Assembly: GCF_000331735.1 (NCBI RefSeq)
Contig: NC_020126.1
Coordinates: 9,055,501 to 9,119,500 of the forward strand
Direction: 5' to 3'
Length of the DNA stretch: 64,000 nt
Origin: Myxococcus stipitatus DSM 14675
GTDB taxonomy: Bacteria; Myxococcota; Myxococcia; Myxococcales; Myxococcaceae
The translations under genes were made by a program, and so were the position numbers. This document shows, in pieces, positions 42,725 through 50,457 of this stretch (positions are counted from its first letter, which is position 1; every line of letters starts with the position of its first letter). The notes below the pieces were generated by a model that saw nothing but the letters and a program-made list of their open reading frames with translations, had not been told where the DNA came from and made no database searches.

Positions 42725-42974
42725 CACGACCTCGGGGGGATGCGCCGCGCCCGTCGAGCAGCCCAGGCCACCCCTCGGGCTCGGCTGGGGGGGAACCGTC
42801 ACGTCTACCCGGCTCGAATGTCACGACTCAAGAATTTCTTGCTTTCAATGATTGGCGGATTATTTCCGAACGATTGAATGACACACTGCGAGACCGTGGC
42901 AGCGCAAGACGCGCTCCGGGAGACATGTGCTCCTTGAGCCTCACGGGGATTGGCGCGCTAGCCTTTGGCCCACC
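42725..42974. promoter_or_regulatory. Divergent promoter region with an A+T-rich core and inverted repeats
   Basis: This 250-bp gap separates two lipoprotein genes. CAAGAATTTCTTG (42829-42841) is a perfect 13-nt inverted repeat. TTCAAT (42844-42849) and ATTGAA (42873-42878) form a wider pair. The local A+T is well above the surroundings, as expected for a promoter core. The regulator is unknown. Confidence 0.4.
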
Positions 42975-44306
42975 ATGCGCGAGCCCTCCCCCACGCGGAT
43001 GAAGTGGCTTCTCCCTCTCACGGTGTCTCTCTTCATCCTGGGCGGCTGCCCCGGCTCAGGCGGAGAGAACCCTCCCCCCGAGAACGACGGAGGCACGAAC
43101 ACACCGGACGGCGGCGGCACCGGCAACCCCGACGGTGGCCCCACTGGCACCTCCTGCCTGAGCGAGCCGCTGCTCACGGCACTGGGGAAGAACCGGCTCC
43201 TCGTGGGCGCGCAGATGGAGGACCGCACGGCGGCGAGCGTGCCGTTCGACATGCGCTACCTGTACGTCGCGAGCGGACTGGTCGACTCGGCGAACGTGTG
43301 CACGTCGTGCACGACGGGATGCTCCACGAAGGGCACGTCCTGCGCGGGCGGCGGGTGCATGTGGTGGGGCTGCTGGCAGGACACCTCGCAGGCCCCCGGC
43401 GACTACGTGCGCGGCTTCGTGTCCCGGTCGGGCGACCGCCAGCAGATTCCCTTCATCACCTACTACCAACAGCTCTTGAGCAGCGGGAAGAACGAGGGCG
43501 AGCAGCAGCTCCAGTCGCTCAACGACGTGGCCCTGATGCGGCGCTACTTCGGTGACTGGCGCTTCACGCTGCAGCAGGTGGGCAACGCTCGCGCGCTGCT
43601 CCACATCGAGCCGGACCTGTGGGGCTACATCCAATTCTTCTCCCAGGGCAATCCGCGCACGGTGCCCGCGCAGGTGGCCAGCGCCAATCCCACGGACTGC
43701 GCGGGGATGGCGAACGATGCGTCGGGCTTGAGCCGGTGCATGATTGCGATGGCTCGCAAGTACGCGCCCAACGCGAAGGTGGGCCTGCACGCCAGCCCCT
43801 GGGCCACGCGCATCGACGTCTACACGAACACGAACACGTCCTTCGACGTGAACAGCGAGGCGCGGAAGGTGGCGGACTTCCTCCTGACGCTGGGCGCGGC
43901 GGACACCGACTTCGTGGTGGTGGAGGCATCGGACCGCGACGCGGGCTACTACGAGCAGCGGCAGAGCGAGAACACGTGGTGGGACACGGGGAACACCACC
44001 CTGCCCCACTTCCACCAGGCCTTCGGGTGGGCTCGCGCCATCTCCGAGCGGCTCCACAAGCCGAACTTCTGGTGGCAGCTCCCGGTCGGCAACATGAGCC
44101 TGCCGAACAGCGACACGAAGTGGCGGGACAACCGCGTGGACTATTTCTTCACGCACACCGCCGAGGTCGCCGCCTCCCACGCCGCCGGCTTCTCCTTCGG
44201 CGCGGGCAATGACGAGCAGACCACGCCGGAGACAGACAACGGCAACCTGGCCAACCGCGTGCGCGCGTACAGGAACGCCGGCGGGCAGGTGCCTTGCGTG
44301 CAGTGA
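42975..44306 (+). CDS. Surface lipoprotein, glycoside-hydrolase-like
   Basis: The product is 443 residues from the ATG at 42975 (another at 42999). Signal sequence MKWLLPLTVSLFILGGC has lipobox LGGC. A Gly/Asp/Pro-rich linker (NDGGTNTPDGGGTGNPDGGP) separates it from the rest. The body looks like a TIM-barrel: LVGAQMEDRTAASVPFDMRY, ALLHIEPDLWGYIQFFSQG, NAKVGLHASPWATRIDVYTN, DFVVVEASDRDAGYY, WWQLPVGNM. Acidic residues in HIEPD and VVVEASD fit a retaining hydrolase, but I cannot place it in a GH family. A hydrolase on cell-surface polysaccharide is the best guess. Confidence 0.65.
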   Translation: MREPSPTRMKWLLPLTVSLFILGGCPGSGGENPPPENDGGTNTPDGGGTGNPDGGPTGTSCLSEPLLTALGKNRLLVGAQMEDRTAASVPFDMRYLYVASGLVDSANVCTSCTTGCSTKGTSCAGGGCMWWGCWQDTSQAPGDYVRGFVSRSGDRQQIPFITYYQQLLSSGKNEGEQQLQSLNDVALMRRYFGDWRFTLQQVGNARALLHIEPDLWGYIQFFSQGNPRTVPAQVASANPTDCAGMANDASGLSRCMIAMARKYAPNAKVGLHASPWATRIDVYTNTNTSFDVNSEARKVADFLLTLGAADTDFVVVEASDRDAGYYEQRQSENTWWDTGNTTLPHFHQAFGWARAISERLHKPNFWWQLPVGNMSLPNSDTKWRDNRVDYFFTHTAEVAASHAAGFSFGAGNDEQTTPETDNGNLANRVRAYRNAGGQVPCVQ

Positions 44307-44344
44307 CCGCCTCGGACCTCGGGTGACACCGGAAACAGCCTCCG

Positions 44345-44557
44345 GTGTTTCACCTCCTCGGACGCACAGGGATGGCGCGTCCGGGGAGGCTCCATGTCTG
44401 TTGTTCGTTCCGCGCCCCCGTCGCGCGCTGGGGGAGCCATGGGCGCGAGGCAGGTCGGTTCGACTGGGGGCACGACATCGCCGTGGACAGCCGAGGCCAG
44501 GTCTACGTCGTCGACATCCGAGGCCACCGGGTGCGGAAGTTCCGCCCCGTGAAGTGA
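44345..44557 (+). pseudogene. C-terminal remnant of an NHL-repeat protein
   Basis: The last ~40 codons read GREAGRFDWGHDIAVDSRGQ, then VYVVDIRGHRVRKFRP. This is one complete NHL beta-propeller unit with the usual protein end. The preceding codons (from an ATG at 44345) do not resemble such repeats and no ribosome site is seen. Intact NHL proteins have six blades, about 300 residues. It ends 7 bp from a convergent gene. A relic of a deleted gene is the simplest reading. Confidence 0.65.
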
Positions 44558-44564
44558 TGCACGG

Positions 44565-46256
44565 TCAGAACAGGCGCGAGTAGGTGGGACGGGCCTCGGG
44601 CTTGGGGCTCCACCGCTTTCCATCGCGGGGCAGCCACAGCAGGTGGACGCGGGCAGCGGCGCCTTCGTAGCGGAGGCGGTGCTCGCCTTTGGACAGCGTG
44701 AGCTCGGGCTGGGTGACTCGGGCTCCGTCGATGAAGAGCGCGCCGGTGTCGAGCACGGAGGCGGGCTCGACGAAGTAGCGGCCCTCGCGCACCGCGAGGA
44801 AACGGTCCTCCAGCACAGCGCCAGGCGTGACGTCATAGCGCTGGCCCCACAGGAAGAGGTCTCCGTCGTAGGGCTGGTAGTACGTGTCGAGGAAGCGCCT
44901 CAACGCGGGCGGCAACCCCGACGTCCGCAGGTCGTCCACGCGGAGGACGCAGCCTCGCGCGAGCAGGGCTTCGGGAACCTCTCGCGACAGCTGGTCCGGG
45001 ATGGCGCCTCGCAGATAGGCGTCCGTGTAGAAGTAGAAGTGCGCGTGGGGTCGGCTCACGTACCCGCCCGAGTTGTCATACGCGACGTCCTCGGGGCCCG
45101 TGAGGGTGGCGATGCTCGCGAGGACCTCTCGCTGACGGGTGTTGCCGTCACCGTCCAGCAAGGACTCCAGCCGGGTCCATTGCCAGCACAGCATCACGCC
45201 CAGGGCCACGCGGGCCACGATACGCGCCGGCCTCGAGCGCCACCCGCTCGACAGCACCCACACGCCCCGCGCCATGAACGGCGCGAGCACGCCCAGGAAG
45301 GGCAGCAGGCTGTATGGGAACGGAGCGCGCTGGAGTGCGTAGGAGCCGAACGTCGCGCCCACCGCGAGCAGCAACAGCAGGTCCGCGTCTCCCCAGCGCC
45401 CCGCTCCTTCGCGCCACCCTGCGCGCACGGAGCTCGCGAGTCCCAGCGCGGCCAAGGCGAAGAGCCAGGGTTGCTCTCGGACGATGGGCACTGCGTAGTC
45501 GCGCCACGAGAAGCCGGGATAGTGGCGCTGATGCTCCGCGGCCCACACGAAGCACCACTGCCACCAGGCGGACCAGGAGCTCGTCACCGTGAGGTACGCG
45601 GCCACACTCGCGAGCCCCACGCTCGCGCCCGTGATGAAGGCCCCGGGACACTGCACCTGCGCGGGGCGTCGGCCTCTCCTCACGAGGAGGTCCACGGCGA
45701 GCACGAGCCCGACGATGCCGCCGTAGAACAACACCTTCTGCGAGGCCCAGATGGCGGCGGAGAACAGCAGGCCCGCGAGGAAACCCAGCCCTCGCGTGCC
45801 GGGACGCACCGACAGCGCGGCGAGTGCCCCGAGGAACAGCGCGGTCGACAGCGCGTCGGGACGTATCTCCGTGGCGAAGCGCGTGAAGGGCGTCAGCGAC
45901 AGGAGCAGGATGGGCGCGAGCCACATCGCGACCGGGCCCTGGCGGCGGTTGAGGATCGCAACCGAGACGCAGGTCCCCGCGAGCGGAACGAGCATCGCCG
46001 CGCGCAACGCGAGCACGGCGCGCGGGTCATCGCCGAGCAGCCAGAACAACGGCGCGAGTGCCTGGTAGAGGAGGGGGAGGTGGACCTCGAAGAAGTCGCG
46101 GTAGGGCACCTGTCCCTTCGCGACCAGCCAGGCGGCGTGGGCGTACTGGAACTCGTCGATGCTGAAGCCCTTGTGCAGCGCGAGCCGCGCGGCCTGGATG
46201 GCGAGCGCGAGGAGCACCAGGCCCAGCCCCACGAACCCCCAACGTGCGTACCTCAT
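44565..46256 (-). CDS. GT39-type (PMT/ArnT-like) membrane glycosyltransferase
   Basis: The product is 563 residues with about ten membrane helices. The early loop GFSIDEFQYAHAAWLVAKGQ gives the D-E motif typical of the GT-C fold (catalytic Asp), and VPYRDFFEVHLPLLYQ follows in the first periplasmic loop. The C-terminal ~180 residues are soluble (YDNSGGYVSRPHAHFYFYTD onward). Such enzymes take sugars from polyprenyl-phosphate carriers and add them to proteins or lipids on the outer face of the membrane. The acceptor is unknown. Confidence 0.8.
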   Translation of the reverse strand: MRYARWGFVGLGLVLLALAIQAARLALHKGFSIDEFQYAHAAWLVAKGQVPYRDFFEVHLPLLYQALAPLFWLLGDDPRAVLALRAAMLVPLAGTCVSVAILNRRQGPVAMWLAPILLLSLTPFTRFATEIRPDALSTALFLGALAALSVRPGTRGLGFLAGLLFSAAIWASQKVLFYGGIVGLVLAVDLLVRRGRRPAQVQCPGAFITGASVGLASVAAYLTVTSSWSAWWQWCFVWAAEHQRHYPGFSWRDYAVPIVREQPWLFALAALGLASSVRAGWREGAGRWGDADLLLLLAVGATFGSYALQRAPFPYSLLPFLGVLAPFMARGVWVLSSGWRSRPARIVARVALGVMLCWQWTRLESLLDGDGNTRQREVLASIATLTGPEDVAYDNSGGYVSRPHAHFYFYTDAYLRGAIPDQLSREVPEALLARGCVLRVDDLRTSGLPPALRRFLDTYYQPYDGDLFLWGQRYDVTPGAVLEDRFLAVREGRYFVEPASVLDTGALFIDGARVTQPELTLSKGEHRLRYEGAAARVHLLWLPRDGKRWSPKPEARPTYSRLF

Positions 46257-46328
46257 CGGCCGCCCTCATACCGCGAAACGCCAAGGACTCAGGGGTTCCC
46301 CTCGGGGTGGCGCTGACCCGCTGAGGTC

Positions 46329-46359
46329 TCAGAAATTCTGACAGGAAAGAATTATTCTG
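46329..46359. promoter_or_regulatory. Inverted repeats upstream of the glycosyltransferase gene
   Basis: TCAGAAATTCTGA (46329-46341) is a perfect 13-nt inverted repeat. AGAATTATTCT (46349-46359) is another, 8 bp further on. They lie 73-103 bp upstream of the start at 46256, in an A+T-rich patch. Confidence 0.4.
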
Positions 46360-46418
46360 ACCCAGTTGCGCATTCGGCTCTTCCCACGTATTACTTAGTT
46401 ACCCTGTGAGCTTCATAG

Positions 46419-46477
46419 GGCGCGGGTCGCCCCATCCATCGTGATGACCCCTCCAAGACGGGGGCGGCCCGTACCAC
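46419..46477. repeat. Hairpin repeat, copy 1 of 3
   Basis: This is a 59-bp unit starting GGCGCGGGTCGCCCC and ending GGGGGCGGCCCGTACCAC. The ends CGGGTCGCCCC and GGGGCGGCCCG pair over 11 bp with one G-T pair. The core ATCCATCGTGATGACCC is identical in all three copies. Confidence 0.75.
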
Positions 46478-46562
46478 AGCTCACTGGATTCATCGCCAGC
46501 GCGAGTTGTTCCGCGCGGAGTCAGCATCTCGAGCATTCATCTGGCTTGGTGACGTTTCGTCC

Positions 46563-46621
46563 GGCGCGGGCCGCCTCATCCATCGTGATGACCCTCCAAG
46601 GCTGGGGGCGGCCCGTTCCAC
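46563..46621. repeat. Hairpin repeat, copy 2 of 3
   Basis: This copy begins 144 bp after copy 1. It has GGGCCGCCTC where copies 1 and 3 have GGGTCGCCCC, and both changes keep the stem pairable. A GNRA-loop hairpin CGGACAC-GCGA-GTGTCCG follows at 46624-46641. Confidence 0.75.
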
Positions 46622-46713
46622 CACGGACACGCGAGTGTCCGCACGACGTTCGCAGCTCGATTCTTCATCCTGGCTTGGTTTCACCCTCGAGCGAGGGGCT
46701 GTGAGTTCTGTTC

Positions 46714-46770
46714 GGCGCGGGTCGCCCCATCCATCGTGATGACCCTCCATGTCGGGGCGGCCCGTTCCAC
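46714..46770. repeat. Hairpin repeat, copy 3 of 3
   Basis: This is a 57-bp copy 151 bp after copy 2, sharing also the upstream string TTCATC-TGGCTTGGT with it. It is 127 bp upstream of the double-CXXCG gene. The stem CGGGTCGCCCC/GGGGCGGCCCG is complete. Confidence 0.75.
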
Positions 46771-46897
46771 TGAACTCCGAGACAAGCACCCGCACACGCG
46801 CGGGTTCCGACGCGGTGACGATGGGCTGTGCAAGCACGTCCCGGCCTCCCATTCGATGGGCCTCTCCCGTCGTATGCTCCAAGGTCTGGGACGTGAC

Positions 46898-47680
46898 ATG
46901 GGACGACTCTATTTGTTGGACGAGGATAGAGCCGCGGCTGCGAAGCTCGGCGGGGCGGTCAATGCCACACACCGGTGGCACCTACCGGGGCTCTCGAGAT
47001 GCCCCACGTGCTCGGTGACCTGGGCCGGCGCGGGCCACTACTACCCGGGCGCGGACCTGTCACAACTCCCAGCCATGGGCGAGTTCGTACAGGCCCGACC
47101 CGAGCCCTTCCCCGAGTTCAGACGACTCCGAGAACTGGTGCGTCGTTTCGTCCCTGCGGGGGCCTCGCTCCCACCGGGGACGGGGCTTGGCCCCCTCGAG
47201 GGGACTTGCCGTGGAGAACTCGCGGACATTGTCTGGCTTGACGACGTGATGCTGGTGCATCGCGGCGTGCACGAAGAGCTCAAGGCATCCGGGCTTCGAG
47301 GCGTCGAGGGATATCCCACGGCCTTGCGCTTCCGGCAGAAGTCCCCACCCGAGCTCCTCGAGCTCCAGCTTGCCCCGCGTGGCCGACTGCATTCCGACTG
47401 CATGCCACCGGACCAGCCGCCCTCCTGCCTGGCGTGTGGAAGGTTTGCGCTCCGTTGGCCCGAACAGCCCATCCTGGATGGCGACACGCTCCCAGCCAAT
47501 GTGGACCTGTTCCGAATCGGGAACTTCGCGACGAGGGTCGTCGCCACCGAGCGCTTCGTCGACGCGGTCTGCCACCTCTCGTTGGATGGACTGACGTGGC
47601 GAGAGATACCTGTGCGTACAAGCCGGGCTCCAGGGGACGAGCAGCGCCCATCCGCTGCTCGTCTCAGGCCAGGCGAGTGA
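46898..47680 (+). CDS. Double-CXXCG motif protein (Myxococcus paralogous family, SitI-like)
   Basis: The product is 260 residues from the ATG at 46898. The layout is that of the myxobacterial double-CXXCG family: GAVNATHRWHLPGLSRCPTC near residue 20-38, VTWAGAGHYYPGADLS, then a second knuckle SCLACGRFAL near residue 185. The first knuckle here is CPTCS, so its final Gly is replaced. Several members act as SitI immunity proteins against SitA lipoprotein toxins passed between kin. No SitA gene is next to it, so it is an orphan. It ends 11 bp from the convergent VWA gene. Confidence 0.85.
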   Translation: MGRLYLLDEDRAAAAKLGGAVNATHRWHLPGLSRCPTCSVTWAGAGHYYPGADLSQLPAMGEFVQARPEPFPEFRRLRELVRRFVPAGASLPPGTGLGPLEGTCRGELADIVWLDDVMLVHRGVHEELKASGLRGVEGYPTALRFRQKSPPELLELQLAPRGRLHSDCMPPDQPPSCLACGRFALRWPEQPILDGDTLPANVDLFRIGNFATRVVATERFVDAVCHLSLDGLTWREIPVRTSRAPGDEQRPSAARLRPGE

Positions 47681-47691
47681 CCTCCAGCAAC

Positions 47692-50457
47692 CTATCGGTC
47701 CAACCGTCGCCGCGAGCGCGCACGCGCGGCATCGAGCGCGGAGTCCACTCCGCCCTCTCGGGGCTTGGCTCCACTCTCGCTCACGGGACTCGGAGCCGCC
47801 TCTGGTGACGTGGACTCCGGAGGCCCCGAAGCCTTTGTCTCCACACGCACCGGCGCCACTGCGGGCGTGACGGGCGTCCCCGGGACTGTCGACGCTCCAG
47901 GCGCGGTGCGCGCCACCGCACGCTGTCTTGGCGCGGAGAGGAACCGACGCACGGCCACCTCCGCCAGCAACAGGGCCACGGCCAGCGACACCCACCAGGG
48001 GCCCAGCGCGCGATGGCCCTCGGACTCAGGCGCCTCCGCGAAGAGGCCCGTCATCGACAGCCGCTCCACGCCTCCGCCCACCGCCGCGACGGAGCGCAAC
48101 AGGGCGAGTCCTTCCTTCGGACTCCCCGGCTCGAACTCCGGGGAATAGGGCAGCGCGACAGGAGGTGCTCGCAGCGCTCGCGTGCCCACTCGCACCACCG
48201 GATGCCACGTGCCACTGCCCTCCAGCGGGACCTCCGCCACCAGCCGGTCCTCATCCTCCCAGCGCATCGGGTACTCCACCGGCGCTGACTTCCCATCCCC
48301 CGCGAGCAAGGCCAGCGTGGGCGGCGTGCCCGGCAACGGCGCCTCTGGCGGCAGGTCCAGCGTCACGCGCAGCACATGCCCTCGCCGCTCCGAACGCACC
48401 ACCGCATCGCCGAGCGGAGAAGCCCCCGCCATCGACCAGCGCACCATCGCCTCCAGCGCCGCCCTCAACGAGCCCCACTGACGCAGCTCCCCCGTGAAGG
48501 GACCGTCCACCTCCGCCGTGAACGCCACCGTGCGCCCCGCGCCCCGCGTCCACATCGCCAGCACCGGCGCCGCATGCGTGTCGAGCGTGCGCAGCGCCAC
48601 GTTCGCCTGCGGCCTCAGGTACGTGAGGTTGTAGCCGCCCACCTGCGGCAGTCCCTCGGACGACAGCCGCCCCAGGAGCGGCAGGTCCGGCGCACCTTCC
48701 ATCGACACGGGCTCATCGATGAACGTCGCCCGGGCAATCGCCAGCGTCTCCTGGCTGAAGACACGCGGCAGGCTCATCGCGTCCTCCGCGAAGTAGACGC
48801 GGCCTCCACCTCGCCGAGCGACCTCCCTCAACAAGTCCGCGTCCGAGTCCTTGGGCGTCCCCAACCCAATCACCGACACCGTCACCGACTCGCGCTTCAG
48901 CGCGGCCAGCGTGGCGTGGTAGTCATCGGGCTCCTCGGAGTCGGCCGCGTCGGCGAAGAGCAGCACGTGCCGCGTGGGCTTCTCGCTCTTGAGAATCTGC
49001 TTCCGGCCCGAGCGCAGCGCCTCGCCCACGTAGATGCCGCCACCTCCGCTGAAGCCTCGCGACACCTTGTCGTAGGGAAGCCCCTCATTCACCGAGCTGA
49101 GCGGGAAGATTTCGTGCGTCTCCGTGTCCACCATGTGCACGGACGCTTCGTCCTCGGGATTCAACAGCGCGAGCGCCCCGACAACCCCCTCCGCCGCCAG
49201 CTCCATCTTCGTGCGCCCATCCGCCACGCTCGCGCCCATCGAGCACGAGCAGTCCATGAGGATGCTCATGGCGATGGACGCCCGCCGCTGCTCCTCGCGC
49301 ATCTCCAGCGACACGGGCAACAAGGGCTCCACGGGCGAGCGGCGGTAGCCGCCTTCACCGAAGCTCTCCCGCCCTCCCGTCATCACCAGCCCGCCCCCCG
49401 CCTGCTCCACGTACGACGCGAGCGCATTGAGGCCCGGCTCCCCCAACGTGTTCGCATCCACGTTCTCCAGCACGACGGCGCCCACGCCATCCAGTTCGTC
49501 CAGCGAGAGCCGGAAGGGCGCGCGGACCTCCACCCACAAGCCCGCCGCGGAGAGCGCCTGCGCGAGAGTGCCCTTCGGCTGATTCGTCAGCAGCAGCACC
49601 CGCCGAGGCCCCTCGACGCGCAGCACCGCGAGCCCCCGGTCGTTCTCCGGCACGCCGTCACCCGGCGTCTCGATGACGAGCTGGTAGCGCACGAGCCCCG
49701 GCTCCTCCACCAGGTCCCTCAAGGGCAACACATTCGCCCCCGGCTGGAAGTGGAAGGGCCCCTTCACCAACACGCGGCCATTGCGCTCCAGGCGCACCGT
49801 CCCCGTGACGGCGGCGGTGGACTGCACCGTCGCCGAGAACTGGAAGGGCTCTCGCACCGCCACGCTGGCCGGGACATCCAGCGAGACCACCGCCACATCG
49901 AGCGGAGGCTCGGGGCGTGAGAGCTGACGCCAGTCCACGGCGATGCCTCGGGCCGCGAGCCTGCGCGCGGCGCCTCGTGCGTCCGTCCCCGTGGCCCTGC
50001 CATCCGAGAACACGAGCACGCGTCCCGTGCGCTCCCGAGGAATGAGCGCGTTCGCCGCATCCAGCGCGGAGGACAGGTCCGACGCCTCCGTGTCCACCGT
50101 GCGCGTGAAGCCTCCAAAGCCTCCCGCCGAGGACAAGGGCTGCTCCACCCGCGCCTCTCGACCGAACGCGATGACGCCCACCCGGTCTCCCGGACGCCGC
50201 TCCCGCTCCAGGTTCGAGATGAGCTCCTGGGCCGTGCGGTCCACATCCCGAGGCATCGACGCGGAGCGGTCCACCACGACCACCACGTCACTGCCCGCGT
50301 CCTCCCGCCGCAGCTCCGGCCCCGAGAGCGCCCCCACCACGAGCACCAGCAGCGCGCCCCGCAACCACATGGGCGGGCCGGGCCGACGGCCGTACTTCCA
50401 GAGGAAGAGCCCCAACGGCAACAACAGCAACCACGCATGCGGGAGGGAGAAGGTCAT
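47692..50457 (-). CDS. Membrane protein with two VWA domains and a GATase-like segment
   Basis: The product is 921 residues. Two N-terminal membrane helices (LPHAWLLLLPLGLFLWKYG, MWLRGALLVLVVGALSG) precede VWA domain 1 with MIDAS motif DRSAS (about 60-220). A second VWA has DCSCS (about 398-560). Between them, DELDGVGAVVLENVDANTLG and SYVEQAGGGLVMTGGRESFG are the class I glutamine-amidotransferase-like fold without the catalytic Cys. A late membrane helix (WWVSLAVALLLAEVAVRRFL) and a Pro/Ala-rich tail follow. It is the last gene of the operon, and its start overlaps the previous stop (ATGA). Confidence 0.85.
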   Translation of the reverse strand: MTFSLPHAWLLLLPLGLFLWKYGRRPGPPMWLRGALLVLVVGALSGPELRREDAGSDVVVVVDRSASMPRDVDRTAQELISNLERERRPGDRVGVIAFGREARVEQPLSSAGGFGGFTRTVDTEASDLSSALDAANALIPRERTGRVLVFSDGRATGTDARGAARRLAARGIAVDWRQLSRPEPPLDVAVVSLDVPASVAVREPFQFSATVQSTAAVTGTVRLERNGRVLVKGPFHFQPGANVLPLRDLVEEPGLVRYQLVIETPGDGVPENDRGLAVLRVEGPRRVLLLTNQPKGTLAQALSAAGLWVEVRAPFRLSLDELDGVGAVVLENVDANTLGEPGLNALASYVEQAGGGLVMTGGRESFGEGGYRRSPVEPLLPVSLEMREEQRRASIAMSILMDCSCSMGASVADGRTKMELAAEGVVGALALLNPEDEASVHMVDTETHEIFPLSSVNEGLPYDKVSRGFSGGGGIYVGEALRSGRKQILKSEKPTRHVLLFADAADSEEPDDYHATLAALKRESVTVSVIGLGTPKDSDADLLREVARRGGGRVYFAEDAMSLPRVFSQETLAIARATFIDEPVSMEGAPDLPLLGRLSSEGLPQVGGYNLTYLRPQANVALRTLDTHAAPVLAMWTRGAGRTVAFTAEVDGPFTGELRQWGSLRAALEAMVRWSMAGASPLGDAVVRSERRGHVLRVTLDLPPEAPLPGTPPTLALLAGDGKSAPVEYPMRWEDEDRLVAEVPLEGSGTWHPVVRVGTRALRAPPVALPYSPEFEPGSPKEGLALLRSVAAVGGGVERLSMTGLFAEAPESEGHRALGPWWVSLAVALLLAEVAVRRFLSAPRQRAVARTAPGASTVPGTPVTPAVAPVRVETKASGPPESTSPEAAPSPVSESGAKPREGGVDSALDAARARSRRRLDR

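Larger units (their letters stand above)
46257..46897. other. Gene-free 641-bp region
   Basis: It holds the glycosyltransferase promoter region (46257-46400), the three hairpin repeats and two small extra hairpins (46624-46641 and ACCCGC-ACAC-GCGGGT near 46788-46803). I find no supported protein gene. Confidence 0.6.

Noticed and set aside
46419-46770. CRISPR array
   Set aside because: Only three units, 144-151 bp apart, and units of ~59 bp; no cas genes and spacing far longer than spacers.
46257-46897. Retron (msr-msd) locus
   Set aside because: The hairpin repeats prompted the idea, but there is no reverse transcriptase gene within reach.
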